Origin: Streptomyces yangpuensis
GTDB taxonomy: Bacteria > Actinomycetota > Actinomycetes > Streptomycetales > Streptomycetaceae
NCBI RefSeq assembly: GCF_001005295.1
Contig: NZ_LBMK01000001.1
Span: 436,704-500,703 of the forward strand
Direction: 5' to 3'
DNA: 64,000 nucleotides
Under the pieces are notes generated by a model. It did not search any database, was not told the origin of the DNA, and worked only from the letters and a program-made list of their open reading frames with translations. Positions within the stretch are counted from its first letter, which is position 1. Every line of letters starts with the position of its first letter. The translations under genes and the position numbers were made by a program. Shown here piece by piece: positions 46,344 to 55,373 of this stretch.

Positions 46344-46673
46344 ATGCGCCACCCTCTGCACGTCGCCCTGCCCGTACCCGTCGGGGTGCCGGCCCCCGCC
46401 CCCGCCCCAGCCCCAGCCCCGGCCCCGGCCCCGGCCCCCGCCCCGGCGACGGCCGCCCGGCACCGTAAGCCGCGCAGACCCTCGCCGGTGCGGACCGCAC
46501 TGGCCGCGCTGGCCCGCGTACCCCCGGCGGGGCGGCTCGCGGCGGGGCTGGGGGCTGCCAGCGTGCTGGCCGCCACCGCGCTCACGGCGGTCGTGGAACC
46601 GGCCGCTCCGGTGGCTCCGGACCGGGTCCCGGCCCGGCAGAGCTCAACCTTTGCTCAACTTTCCGGGAATTGA
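46344..46673 (+). CDS. Small protein with a Pro-Ala repeat and one membrane helix
   Basis: A 109-residue protein not recognised as any family. Residues about 16-35 are ten Pro-Ala repeats (encoded by CCCCAGC/CCCCGGC units), followed by a basic stretch RHRKPRRPSPVR and a hydrophobic segment (LAAGLGAASVLAATALTAVV). GGGAG lies 10 bp before the ATG. It sits where a FMN-binding partner of the upstream flavocytochrome is often found, but it has no FMN-binding motif. It may be a divergent or degenerate gene. Confidence 0.4.
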   Translation: MRHPLHVALPVPVGVPAPAPAPAPAPAPAPAPAPATAARHRKPRRPSPVRTALAALARVPPAGRLAAGLGAASVLAATALTAVVEPAAPVAPDRVPARQSSTFAQLSGN

Positions 46674-46709
46674 ATGGTCCCTGCACCGACAGCTCCATAG
46701 GGTCGGTTC

Positions 46710-47486
46710 GTGCCTGACATATCAACGACCATGATCATCGTGCTGTGCGTGGCGGCCGCTGCCGCGGGCTGGATCGACGCGGTGGTGGGCGGCGGCGGCC
46801 TGCTGCTCCTGCCCGCGCTGCTGCTGGGCCTGCCCAACGCCCACCCCGCCACCGTCCTCGGCACCAACAAGGCCGTGGCCATCGTCGGCACCGCCGGCGC
46901 GGCCGTGACGTACGTCCGCAAGGCCCCGGTGGATGTGAAGCTGGCCGTCCGCATCGGCCTGGCGGCGCTCGCCGGATCGATGGGCGGCGCCGCGCTCGCC
47001 GGGGGCATCAGCAAGGACGCGCTCCGGCCGATGATCATGGTGGTGCTCGTGATCGTCGCCGGTTTCGTGCTCTTCCGGCCCGGCTTCGGCACTGCCCCCT
47101 CCACCTCGCCCGTCAGCCGTGCCCGGGTGCTGCTCGCCATCGCTCTGGCCGGCCTCGGCATCGGTTTCTACGACGGCCTCATCGGGCCGGGCACCGGCAC
47201 CTTCCTGGTGCTCGCGCTCACGGCCCTGCTCCACCTCGACCTGGTCGCCGCCTCCGCCACCGCCAAGATCGTCAACTGCTGCACCAACGCCGGGGCGCTC
47301 GCGATGTTCGCCTACCAGGGCATGGTGCTGTGGCAGCTCGCCGCCCTGATGGCGGTGTTCAACCTGGCCGGCGGCATGATCGGCGCCCGCATGGCGCTCA
47401 AGAAGGGCAGCGGCTTCGTCCGCGGGGTGCTGCTGACCGTGGTCGGAGCGCTGGTGGTCAAGCTCGGCCTGGAGCAGTGGGGCTGA
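46710..47486 (+). CDS. TSUP (TauE/SafE) family sulfite/anion exporter
   Basis: A 258-residue membrane protein with about eight helices. The paired signature is seen as AGWIDAVVGGGGLLLLPALLL near residue 20 and GIGFYDGLIGPGTGTFLVLAL near residue 150, followed by the conserved NCCTNAGALAMFAYQG. TSUP proteins move sulfonates, sulfite or thiosulfate. The GTG start at 46710 is short of a clear ribosome site. It is convergent with the sortase gene. Confidence 0.9.
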   Translation: MPDISTTMIIVLCVAAAAAGWIDAVVGGGGLLLLPALLLGLPNAHPATVLGTNKAVAIVGTAGAAVTYVRKAPVDVKLAVRIGLAALAGSMGGAALAGGISKDALRPMIMVVLVIVAGFVLFRPGFGTAPSTSPVSRARVLLAIALAGLGIGFYDGLIGPGTGTFLVLALTALLHLDLVAASATAKIVNCCTNAGALAMFAYQGMVLWQLAALMAVFNLAGGMIGARMALKKGSGFVRGVLLTVVGALVVKLGLEQWG

Positions 47487-47501
47487 CCGGCCCCGGGTCG
47501 C

Positions 47502-48131
47502 TCAGTACGTCGCGGTGAGGTGGGCGAAGACGACCACGTTGCCGCGGTAGCCCGTACGCGGTGAGAAGCCGCCACCGCAGGTGATCACCCGCAGCTCGGC
47601 GCGCGAGGAGGGGCCGTACACCCGGGTGTCCGGGAAGGTCCTGGCGTCGTGCACCTCGACCGCGTGGACCGTGAACACCGCCGTACGGCCGTCCGCGCGC
47701 GGGACCTCGATCGAGGCACCGCGGCGCAGCGCACCCAGGTGGTAAAACACCCCCGGCCCGGCGGAGTCGTCCACGTGCCCGGCGATCACGGCGGTGCCGG
47801 TGGCGCCCGGGGTGATGCCCTCGCGGTACCAGCCGGCGAGGTCGCGCCGGTCGGGCGGAGGCACTTCGAGGTGGCCGCTGCGGTCCAGGCCGAGCCCGAT
47901 CAGCGGGGCGTCCACCCGGATGGAGGGGATCCTGATCCGCCCGGGCGGCGAGCCGACCAGAGGGGCGATGCCGGGGCCCACGACGCCGGCGGCGGTGAGT
48001 GCTTCGGCGGGGGAGGGCAGCGGGGGCCCGACCGGCTCCCGGGAGCCGCTGGTCACGAGCCAGACGCCGATGCAGGCGGCGAGTGCGACGAGGCCGCCGT
48101 GCCGGGCGGTCGGGCGGAAGTCGCGGGCCAT
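47502..48131 (-). CDS. Class F sortase
   Basis: A 209-residue sortase. An N-terminal membrane anchor (GGLVALAACIGVWLV) is followed by the catalytic core: RIRIPSIRVDAPLIGLGLD, the His in GHVD near residue 112, Cys in ITCGGGF near residue 181 and Arg in PRTGYRGNVVVF. Class F enzymes are common in actinobacteria, and their targets often lack a canonical LPxTG. The gene for a surface-like protein lies directly upstream on the same strand (128 bp gap). Confidence 0.93.
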   Translation of the reverse strand: MARDFRPTARHGGLVALAACIGVWLVTSGSREPVGPPLPSPAEALTAAGVVGPGIAPLVGSPPGRIRIPSIRVDAPLIGLGLDRSGHLEVPPPDRRDLAGWYREGITPGATGTAVIAGHVDDSAGPGVFYHLGALRRGASIEVPRADGRTAVFTVHAVEVHDARTFPDTRVYGPSSRAELRVITCGGGFSPRTGYRGNVVVFAHLTATY

Positions 48132-48260
48132 GCGTACCCCCTCCGCCTCTCGTCCGAGGTGACTGGCCGTCGCCCGGCCCCGCGAACGGGGGGACCTCGC
48201 GGGGCGGGCGACGGGGGACGGTACCGGTCGGACCGCGGCCGGAGCCGCGGTGGGCGTCCG

Positions 48261-48791
48261 TCAGCTCCGCGTGCCGCTCGCCCGGCGACGCAGGAGCCAG
48301 GTACCGCCGACGGCGGTGACGGCCAGTACGGCCGCTCCCGCCGCGATCTTGGCGGGGTCGGTGGTGGTGGTCGTGCCACCGCCCACCCCGGAGTTGACGT
48401 GACCCTGCGGGCCGCGTTCGGTGACCACCAGGTCGCCGGTCGCGAACTTGCCGTTCGCGCAGGTCGCGCCGATGCCGTAGGTGCCGGGACGGGTGCCGCG
48501 GGCCACCTGGAACTGCCCCACGACCACTTCCTTGTGAGTGCCCGGGACCAGCTTGAACCGGCCGCCGCCGACCGTGGTGGCATCGCCGTCCGCGTGGCTT
48601 CCGGGGCCGCAGGCCGTGGTGTTCACGGTGACGGTCGCGCCCGGGGCGGCGGACTTCGGCCAGACCTCCAGCGTCGCGAAGTCCCCGGGTGCGAAGCCCA
48701 CCATGCCGAGGTCCGCGGCGGCGACCGGGCCGGTGAACGCGACGGCGGTCAGCGCGGTCGCGGTCAGCACGTGTGCGGTACGTCGGCGCAT
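48261..48791 (-). CDS. Surface protein with sortase-signal-like C-terminus
   Basis: A 176-residue protein. A signal peptide (HVLTATALTAVAFTGPVAAA) is followed by a small beta domain with two Cys that could pair (VNTTACGPG, GATCANGKF). The C-terminus has GHVNSGVGGG, a Thr-rich linker, a hydrophobic helix (AAGAAVLAVTAVGGTWLL) and an RRR tail. That is the layout of a sortase substrate, but LPxTG is absent. Position beside a class F sortase makes it the probable substrate. ATG 48791 has GGGAGAG upstream. Confidence 0.8.
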   Translation of the reverse strand: MRRRTAHVLTATALTAVAFTGPVAAADLGMVGFAPGDFATLEVWPKSAAPGATVTVNTTACGPGSHADGDATTVGGGRFKLVPGTHKEVVVGQFQVARGTRPGTYGIGATCANGKFATGDLVVTERGPQGHVNSGVGGGTTTTTDPAKIAAGAAVLAVTAVGGTWLLRRRASGTRS

Positions 48792-49103
48792 GGGACTCTC
48801 CCTGAAGACACGGGGTCGTGTATCCGAGGAAACCCGGCCCGCCCGCCATGCGCCTGCTGATGTTCCGTCAGCTCGGCCCCGTCGCGCCTGGCTGCGGGAC
48901 GTTCCCACAGGTCAGGGCGGGAGTGCGGCCATCCGGGCCGCCCGCGCCGTCCGGGTGACCGGCCCCCCGGACGGCCGCCGGCGGCTGTGGCGCACCACCA
49001 CCGGCCGGTCGTGCACCAGCGGTGCGTACGGTGGTGGGGCGCAGCGGAGCCGGGCCTCCCGGCCCGGCCGCGGAGCGCTGCGCCACATCCGAGGGAGGGT
49101 TTC

Positions 49104-49598
49104 GTGACATCGGTCGAACGGCCGCAGGAGACGACCATCGCCGCGCTCCCGTTCTTCGTGTACGGGACGCTGCGCCCCGGCGAGGTCAACCACACGCTGT
49201 TCCTGCGCGGCCGCACGGCCGCCGAGGAGCCCGCCACCCTGCCCGACGCGGCCCTCTACGACGGTCCGGGCTATCCCTTCGCGGTGCACCGGCCCGGCAC
49301 CGCCGTCGTCGGGGAGCTGATCACCGCCGAGCCCGGCGCATACCGGGAGCTGCTGGCCGAGCTGGACCGGCTGGAGGAGTACGAGGGGCCGGGGCGGCCG
49401 GGGAACGTCTACGACCGGTTCGCCCGTCAGGCCCTGCGCCCCGACGGCACCGCGGTGCGCGCCTGGGTCTATCTGGCGTCCCCGCTGATCGCCCGCGACC
49501 TGCGTAGAAGCGGGACGGAGATACCTGGGGGAGACTGGTTCAACCGCTCGGCCCGGCTGTCCGGACACCCCTCGGAGTCCGGCCGGGACGTGTCCTAG
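49104..49598 (+). CDS. Gamma-glutamylcyclotransferase-like protein
   Basis: A 164-residue protein of the GGCT fold. FVYGTLRPGEVNHTLF near residue 17 holds the YGTL signature that binds substrate, and ALDR-like helix LLAELDRLEEYEG near residue 85 has the acidic pair; VYDRFARQAL and RAWVYL follow. The family opens gamma-glutamyl bonds or cyclises them. The GTG at 49104 has GAGGGAGG upstream. Its last 4 bp overlap the end of the convergent dnaG. Confidence 0.87.
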   Translation: MTSVERPQETTIAALPFFVYGTLRPGEVNHTLFLRGRTAAEEPATLPDAALYDGPGYPFAVHRPGTAVVGELITAEPGAYRELLAELDRLEEYEGPGRPGNVYDRFARQALRPDGTAVRAWVYLASPLIARDLRRSGTEIPGGDWFNRSARLSGHPSESGRDVS

Positions 49599-51550
49599 AG
49601 TCCCTCGGCGCCACGGTTGCGCAGGCGCTGTCCGTACTGCTGGAGCACCCACAGCTCCTCCTGGACCGCCGCCAGTTGCTCCGGCGGCGCCTGCGCGCCG
49701 AGCCGGGACAGCGAGCCCTGGATCTCGTGCACCCGACGGTCGACCGCGCGCAGCCGGACCTGGACCAGCTGGACACCCGCGTAGACCTCGTCGACCGTCT
49801 TCGCGTGGATCGCCTCCACCGCCAGCTCGGTGACCAGGGCGCGCACGGTGTCGTTCGGCGCGGCTTCGCGCACCCGGGCCACATAGTCCTCGGCGGCGGG
49901 GGCGGCGCCGCCCGCGTCCTGGATCGCCTGGCGCACGGCCGCGTACGGCGGCGCGGTGAACTCGTCGATCCCGTACGCGTCGAAGGCCGGGGACACCAGC
50001 GCGGGCCGCTGCAGGGCCAGCTTCAGCAGCTCGCGCTCGGTGCGGTGGGCGGGGCTGCGCAGGTTCAGCGCGGGGCCGCCGGCCGGCTGGGCGGCGGGCG
50101 CGGGAACGTCCTCGTAGGCCTGACGGCCCCGCTGCTGGTTCCCGCCGGGTCGCTGCTGGTTCCCGCCGGGCCGGCCACCCTGCGGTGCGCCGCCCTGGCC
50201 GCCCTGGCCGCGTTCGCGCGCCCACCGGGCGAGCTGCGCGACCCGCTTGACGACGAACTGCTCGTCCCGGATGCCCAGCATGCCCGCCAGCTGCACTGCC
50301 GACTCGTGCTGGATGGCGATGTTCTTGATGTTGGCGACGACCGGCGCCGCCTCGTCCAGCGCGGCGGCCCGCCCCGCCGGGTTCTCCAGGTTGTGCCGGG
50401 AGACGATGTGCCGCAGCGCGAACTCGAAGAGCGGGGTGCGGGCCTCCACCAGGTTCATGACGGCCGCGTCGCCCTGTGCGAGGCGCAGGTCGCAGGGGTC
50501 CATCCCGCCGGGGGCGATGGTGATGGAGGTCTCCGCCGCGAACTTCTGGTCGTCCTCGAAGGCCCGCAGGGCGGCCTTCTGCCCGGCCGCGTCACCGTCG
50601 AAGGTGAAGATCACCTCGGCGGTCGCGTTGTCCATCAGCAGACGGCGCAGGATCTTGATGTGGTCCCCGCCGAAGGAGGTGCCACAGGTCGCGATGGCGG
50701 TGGTGACGCCCGCCAGGTGGCAGGCCATGACATCGGTGTAGCCCTCGACGACCACGGCCCGGGAGGTCTTGGCGATCTCCTTCTTGGCCAGGTCGATGCC
50801 GTACAGCACCTGGGACTTCTTGTAGATCGCGGTCTCGGGCGTGTTCAGGTACTTCGGCCCGTTGTCGTCGTCGCGCAGCTTGCGCGCGCCGAAGCCGACC
50901 ACCTCGCCGCTGGTGTCGCGGATCGGCCACATCAGCCGGCCGCGGAAGCGGTCGATGGGCTTGCCGCTGCGGCTGTCCTGGGCGAGACCGGAGGTGATCA
51001 GTTCCTTGTCGGTGAAGCCCTTGCCGCGCAGGAAGCGGGTCAGGTGGTCCCATCCGGCCGGGCTGTACCCGACGCCGAAGTGGGCGGCCGCGGCCTGGTC
51101 GAAGCCGCGCTCGGCCAGGAACCTGCGGCCGATCTCGGCCTCGGGCCCGTCCAGCTGGTCGACGTAGAACCGGGCGGCCTCCCGGTGTGCCTCGACCAGC
51201 CGGATGCGCTCACCGCGGCCGCTGGTGCCGGCGGTGTAGCCGCCCTCCTCGTAGCGCAGGGTGATCCCGGCCAGGCCGGCCAGGCGCTCGACCGCCTCGG
51301 AGAAGGAGAGGTGGTCGATCTTCATGACGAAGTCGAGGGTGTCCCCGCCCGCCTGGCAGCCGAAGCAGTGGTAGAGGCCTTTGCTGGGGCTCACCTGGAA
51401 GGAAGGGGACTTCTCGTCGTGGAAGGGGCACAGGCCCTTGAGGTTGCCCCCGCCCGCGTTGCGCAGCTGGAGGTAGTCGGAGACCACGGCGTCGATCGGG
51501 ACCGCGTCCCGTACCGCCTTCACATCGTCGTCGTTGATCCGTCCTGCCAC
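49595..51550 (-). CDS. dnaG: DNA primase
   Basis: A 651-residue primase. The zinc-binding N-terminus has [11 protein letters not shown] and CFGCQAGGD near residues 41-68 (C-x2-H, C-x2-C). The catalytic core has EGYTDVMA (TOPRIM Glu) near residue 268 and [11 protein letters not shown] (DxD pair) near 316. A Gly/Gln-rich linker ([17 protein letters not shown]) near residue 452 leads to the DnaB-binding C-terminus. It makes RNA primers at the replication fork. dgt lies upstream on the same strand. Confidence 0.96.
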   Translation of the reverse strand: MAGRINDDDVKAVRDAVPIDAVVSDYLQLRNAGGGNLKGLCPFHDEKSPSFQVSPSKGLYHCFGCQAGGDTLDFVMKIDHLSFSEAVERLAGLAGITLRYEEGGYTAGTSGRGERIRLVEAHREAARFYVDQLDGPEAEIGRRFLAERGFDQAAAAHFGVGYSPAGWDHLTRFLRGKGFTDKELITSGLAQDSRSGKPIDRFRGRLMWPIRDTSGEVVGFGARKLRDDDNGPKYLNTPETAIYKKSQVLYGIDLAKKEIAKTSRAVVVEGYTDVMACHLAGVTTAIATCGTSFGGDHIKILRRLLMDNATAEVIFTFDGDAAGQKAALRAFEDDQKFAAETSITIAPGGMDPCDLRLAQGDAAVMNLVEARTPLFEFALRHIVSRHNLENPAGRAAALDEAAPVVANIKNIAIQHESAVQLAGMLGIRDEQFVVKRVAQLARWARERGQGGQGGAPQGGRPGGNQQRPGGNQQRGRQAYEDVPAPAAQPAGGPALNLRSPAHRTERELLKLALQRPALVSPAFDAYGIDEFTAPPYAAVRQAIQDAGGAAPAAEDYVARVREAAPNDTVRALVTELAVEAIHAKTVDEVYAGVQLVQVRLRAVDRRVHEIQGSLSRLGAQAPPEQLAAVQEELWVLQQYGQRLRNRGAEGL

Positions 51551-51584
51551 CCGTGAAGTCTACGGCCGGGCGCGGACAAACCCG

Positions 51585-52859
51585 TCAGGCCCCCTCCGCC
51601 GGGATCAGCGAGGCAAGCGGAACTGACGGGTCCGCGAGGGCCTCGCGGTCCACCGGCGCCTTTGACCTGATCAGGGCCTGGATGTGCTCGGTGACGTCCC
51701 ACACGTTCACGTTCATTCCGGCGAGGACCCGCCCCTCTGACAGCCAGAAGGCGATGAACTCCCGCTTGCCGGCATCGCCGCGGATCAGTACCTGGTCGTA
51801 GCCGCCGGGCGGGGCGTACCCGGAGTACTCCAGGCCCACGTCGTACTGGTCCGAGAAGAAGTACGGCACCCGGTCGTAGGTGACGTCGTGCCCCAGCATC
51901 GCCCGGGCGGCGGCCGGGCCGCCGTTCAGCGCGTTGGCCCAGTGCTCGACCCGCAGCCGGGTCCCGAGTACGGGGTGGTGGGCGGCCGCCACGTCACCGA
52001 CCGCGTGGATGTCGGGGTCGGAGGTGCGCAGGGCGGCGTCCACGGCGATCCCGCCGCCGTGCTCCCGGTCGACGAGGGCCAGCCCGGAGGTCTCGGCGAG
52101 GGCCGTCCGCGGCGCGGCCCCGATCGCGGCGAGCACCGCGTGCGCGGGGTGCTCCTCGCCGTCGTCGGTACGGGCGGCCAGCACCATGCCGTCCTGGCCG
52201 ATGATCTCGGTCAGCCGGGCGCCGAAGTGGAAGCGGACCCCGTGGTCGGCGTGCAGGTCGCCGAAGAGCCGGCCGATCTCGGGGCCGAGCACGGCGTGCA
52301 GCGCGGTGGCCTCCGGCTCGACGAGGGTCACCTCGGCGCCGTACCCGCGGGCCGCGGCGGCGACCTCCAGGCCGATCCATCCGGCGCCCGCGATCAGCAG
52401 GTGGCCGTTGTCCCGGCCGAGGCCCGCCAGGACGTGGCGCAGCCGCTCGGCGTGCGCGAGCCGGCGCAGGTGGTGCACCCCGGCCAGCCCGGTGCCGGGG
52501 ATGTCCAGGCGGCGCGGCTCGGCGCCGGTGGCCAGCAGCAGCTTGTCGTAGTGCACGACCGTGCCGTCCCCGAGGACCACCTTCTTGGCCTCCCGGTCGA
52601 GGTGGACGGCCGGCTGGCCGAGGTGCAGCTCGATGTCGGAGGCTGCGTACCAGGACGGTTCGTGCACGAAGACGCTCTCGCGCTCCTCCTTGCCCGTCAG
52701 GAACCCCTTGGACAGCGGGGGGCGCTCGTACGGATGGTCACGCTCGTCGCCGATGAGGATCACCCGCCCCGTGAACCCCTCGGACCTCAGTGTTTCGGCC
52801 GCCTTCGCCCCGGCGAGCCCTGCGCCGACGATGACGAATGTCCGGTGTGCGTCGACCAC
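51585..52859 (-). CDS. Ferredoxin-reductase-type NAD(P)/FAD oxidoreductase
   Basis: A 424-residue flavoprotein of the BphA4/rubredoxin-reductase group. FVIVGAGLAGAKAAETL near residue 8 binds FAD, LLIAGAGWIGLEVAAAA near 152 binds NAD(P), IHAVGDVAA near 290 is the second FAD motif, and the C-terminal reductase domain follows (HWANALNGG, PYFFSDQYDVGLEYSGY). GTG 52859 is chosen because AGGAGG lies exactly 5 bp before it; the ATG at 52874 contains that AGGAGG and is unlikely. It transfers electrons from NAD(P)H to a small electron carrier. Confidence 0.92.
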   Translation of the reverse strand: MVDAHRTFVIVGAGLAGAKAAETLRSEGFTGRVILIGDERDHPYERPPLSKGFLTGKEERESVFVHEPSWYAASDIELHLGQPAVHLDREAKKVVLGDGTVVHYDKLLLATGAEPRRLDIPGTGLAGVHHLRRLAHAERLRHVLAGLGRDNGHLLIAGAGWIGLEVAAAARGYGAEVTLVEPEATALHAVLGPEIGRLFGDLHADHGVRFHFGARLTEIIGQDGMVLAARTDDGEEHPAHAVLAAIGAAPRTALAETSGLALVDREHGGGIAVDAALRTSDPDIHAVGDVAAAHHPVLGTRLRVEHWANALNGGPAAARAMLGHDVTYDRVPYFFSDQYDVGLEYSGYAPPGGYDQVLIRGDAGKREFIAFWLSEGRVLAGMNVNVWDVTEHIQALIRSKAPVDREALADPSVPLASLIPAEGA

Positions 52860-52952
52860 CTGATGCCTCCTCATAACCTCTACGCCACATGCGACCACAT
52901 GCGAGCGTCCCGCACTGAGCCTGCCGCGTGAAGGGGGAGTGGCTCGATCGGC

Positions 52953-54278
52953 TCACCCTTCGGCGCGTCGGGTGCGGCGGGTGAGACGCGCGTGCAGGGA
53001 ACGGGCGGAAGCGTCGGTGAGACACGCGATCTGATCGATGACCGCCCGCTTCCTGGCCCGGTCGTCCGGGGCGGCGTCGAAGATGGCCCGGAACTGCGGG
53101 TCCAGGCCCTCGGGGGCGCGGGCGCTGAGCGCCTCGGCCAGTTCGGCCAGGACGATGCGCTGGTCGGCGCGGATGCGCTCCTGCTCGTCGCGCTGCATGA
53201 CGTACAGGTCGGCGACCGCCTTGAGGACCGCGCACTCGTTGCGCGCCGCGCGCGGGACCACCAGTTCGGCGCCGTACCGGGTGAGGCGGCCCGAGCCGTA
53301 CGCCTCCCGGGTGGCTCCTTCGGCGGCCAGGCAGAAACGGCCGATCAGCTGGCTCGTGGCGTCCTTCAGACGGGCCTGGGCGACCGCGGAGCCGTCGTAC
53401 CCGTGCGGCCACCACTCCTGCTCCATCAGCCGGTCGAGGGCGGCCCGCAGCTCCTCGGGGGAGGTGTCGGCGGGGACGTAGCGGCCGATGGCGACCTGCC
53501 AGATCGCCGCGCGCTCGGGCTCGGCGAACAGGAGGTTGGGGTCGAGGTGCCCGGCGTGCAGGCTGTCCTCGAAGTCGTGCACGGAGTACGCGACGTCGTC
53601 CGCCCAGTCCATGACCTGCGCCTCGAAGCACTTGCGGTCGGCGGGCGCACCGAGGCGCAGCCACTCGAAGACCGGCAGGTCGTCCTCGTACGCCCCGAAC
53701 TTGACCGAGTCCGGGTCGGTCGGGTGGCCGCCGCGGGCCCACGGGTACTTGGTGGCGGCGTCGAGGCAGGCCCGGGTGAGGTTGAGGCCGACGCTGACGG
53801 GCTCCCCGCCCGCCGGGCCGGGCACGAACCGCTTGGGCTCCAGCCGGGTCAGCAGGCGCAGCGACTGGGCGTTGCCCTCGAAACCGCCGCAGTCCTTCGC
53901 GAACTCGTTGAGCGCCTCCTCGCCGTTGTGGCCGAAAGGCGGGTGGCCCATGTCGTGCGAGAGGCAGGCGGCCTCGACGAGGTCGGGGTCGCAGCCGAGC
54001 GCGGCGCCGAGCTCCCGTCCGACCTGGGCGCACTCCAGGGAGTGCGTGAGGCGGGTACGGGGGCTGGCGTCCCAGTCGTAGGAGCGCGTGCCGGGGGTGA
54101 CCACCTGGGTCTTCCCGGCGAGGCGGCGCAGCGCGGCGGAGTGCAGGACACGGGCGCGGTCGCGCTGGAAGGCGGTGCGGCCGGGGCGTTTGTCGGGCTC
54201 GGCGGCCCAGCGTTCGGTGTCGGTGTGGCTGTAGGGCGAGCCTGGGGGGTCTGCGGGGGCGTGCGTGGTGCCTTCCAT
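52953..54278 (-). CDS. dgt: Deoxyguanosinetriphosphate triphosphohydrolase-like protein
   Basis: A 441-residue HD-domain protein. RLAGKTQVV and [18 protein letters not shown] give the first ligand His, [16 protein letters not shown] near residue 107 the HD pair, and [17 protein letters not shown] near residue 219 the last Asp. It cleaves dNTPs to deoxynucleosides and PPPi, setting dNTP pools. It lies in one direction with dnaG and the FAD reductase. Confidence 0.94.
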   Translation of the reverse strand: MEGTTHAPADPPGSPYSHTDTERWAAEPDKRPGRTAFQRDRARVLHSAALRRLAGKTQVVTPGTRSYDWDASPRTRLTHSLECAQVGRELGAALGCDPDLVEAACLSHDMGHPPFGHNGEEALNEFAKDCGGFEGNAQSLRLLTRLEPKRFVPGPAGGEPVSVGLNLTRACLDAATKYPWARGGHPTDPDSVKFGAYEDDLPVFEWLRLGAPADRKCFEAQVMDWADDVAYSVHDFEDSLHAGHLDPNLLFAEPERAAIWQVAIGRYVPADTSPEELRAALDRLMEQEWWPHGYDGSAVAQARLKDATSQLIGRFCLAAEGATREAYGSGRLTRYGAELVVPRAARNECAVLKAVADLYVMQRDEQERIRADQRIVLAELAEALSARAPEGLDPQFRAIFDAAPDDRARKRAVIDQIACLTDASARSLHARLTRRTRRAEG

Positions 54279-54314
54279 GACAAGACGGTAACCGCAACGA
54301 CTGACAAACCGGGA

Positions 54315-55037
54315 TCAGGCGGAGACGAGTTCCGGCCGGGTGCGGCGGGCGGGGCGGCGCAGGGCCTCGTCGTAGCGGTGCAGCAACAGCCGGGCCAGGG
54401 CCGGGTGGTCGCCCAGCGGGGCGGCCGCGAGGGCGGGCGAGGCCGCGGCGGTCTGGGCGGCGAACCGGCCGGGAGCGGCGAAGTACGAGGCCACTGCGAT
54501 CCGGTGGTGGCCGCGGGCGGCGAGTGCCCGGACGGCCTCGGGGGCGGTGGGCGCGGCGGCCGAGGCGTAGCCGGGCACCACCGGGACATCGCCGAGGCGG
54601 CCGGAGAGCAGTGCGGCGGTGCGGCGGGTGTCGGCGGCCGACTCGGGGTCGCGGGAACCGGCGGCGGCGAGCACGACGGCGGTGCCGGCGGTCCAGCCGG
54701 CCTCCACGAGCCGTTCGTACAGGGCTTCGACGAGCAGCGGGTGCGGTCCCAGCGGGGCGGCGACGCGGGTCTCCAGGTGGGTGGCCCGGGCGGCGGCCTC
54801 GGGCAGGTCACGCTTGACGTGGTACCCGCGGCCGAGCAGCAGCGGGACGAGGACGGCGGCTCCGGACACCGCGCGCAGGGTGTCGTCGAGCAGCGGCTCG
54901 TTCAGCTCGATGTGGCCGAGCCGGACGTCGAGCCGCGGGCGGAGCTCGCGGACCCGTTCGAGGAGGGCGAGGGCGGTGTGCAGGGCGCGCGCGTCACGGC
55001 TGCCGTGGGCCACGGCGACGAGGGTGGGCTGCTGCAT
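54315..55037 (-). CDS. Sirohydrochlorin chelatase (CbiX-type)
   Basis: A 240-residue protein with two CbiX-like halves. LVAVAHGSRDARAL near residue 6 has the first metal His, VPLLLGRGYHVKRDLP near residue 65 the second, and the C-terminal half repeats the fold (VVLAAAGSRDPESAADTRR). It inserts Fe or Co into sirohydrochlorin. Sirohaem is needed by NirB, whose operon lies 11 kb away, and by sulfite reductase. The gene has GGAGG-like sequence (CTCGGAGACC) before the ATG. A link to nitrite assimilation is an inference from pathway need. Confidence 0.85.
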   Translation of the reverse strand: MQQPTLVAVAHGSRDARALHTALALLERVRELRPRLDVRLGHIELNEPLLDDTLRAVSGAAVLVPLLLGRGYHVKRDLPEAAARATHLETRVAAPLGPHPLLVEALYERLVEAGWTAGTAVVLAAAGSRDPESAADTRRTAALLSGRLGDVPVVPGYASAAAPTAPEAVRALAARGHHRIAVASYFAAPGRFAAQTAAASPALAAAPLGDHPALARLLLHRYDEALRRPARRTRPELVSA

Positions 55038-55373
55038 GGGAGGTCTCCGAGGGGGCGGGTGCGGGGCGGTCGCAGTCCGCTGAGCTGCGTGCCGAGCTGG
55101 GCGGTGATCCGGGCCAGCAGCTCGGCCGCGCTGCCGAACGGGAGGGAATGCAGGGAGGGCCGGGAAGGCAGGGAGAGGCTGTCGGGAGGGTGCACCGGCT
55201 CCGTCATGAACCGATCCTGCGGGGTGCAGATTGCGGGTGCGTTGCGCCGGGGTGACAGGTGTTTGCGAAGGGCTCACCCGTTCATTCGTGCGAGTGAAAG
55301 GGGGCGGCGGCGGAACTCCCGGGCCGGTGGTGATCGTCAATGTGTGCGAACGGTGTGTGCGGGAGGGGCGGTC
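55038..55373. other. Divergent intergenic region, CbiX gene / SanA-like gene
   Basis: About 335 bp with no clear gene. TTCATTCGTGCGAGTGAA at 55281-55298 is an 18-bp dyad with one mismatch per arm. On the minus strand a frame starts at an ATG at 55207 and runs past the CbiX start in another phase; it has no recognisable content. GGGAGGGG precedes the SanA-like ATG at 55374. Confidence 0.35.

Noticed and set aside
46380..46450. CCCCAGC/CCCCGGC tandem units as a CRISPR-like or satellite array
   Set aside because: Units are 6 bp with no spacers and are explained by Pro-Ala codons.
54902..55207. Minus-strand frame starting with MTEPVHPP before the CbiX gene
   Set aside because: After about 50 codons it becomes a shifted copy of the CbiX frame; Ser/Pro-rich, no motif. 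A short leader cannot be excluded.
52992..55373. Very long plus-strand open frame before the SanA-like gene
   Set aside because: It covers dgt and the CbiX gene on the other strand. Only the last 266 codons, from 55374, encode a known domain.
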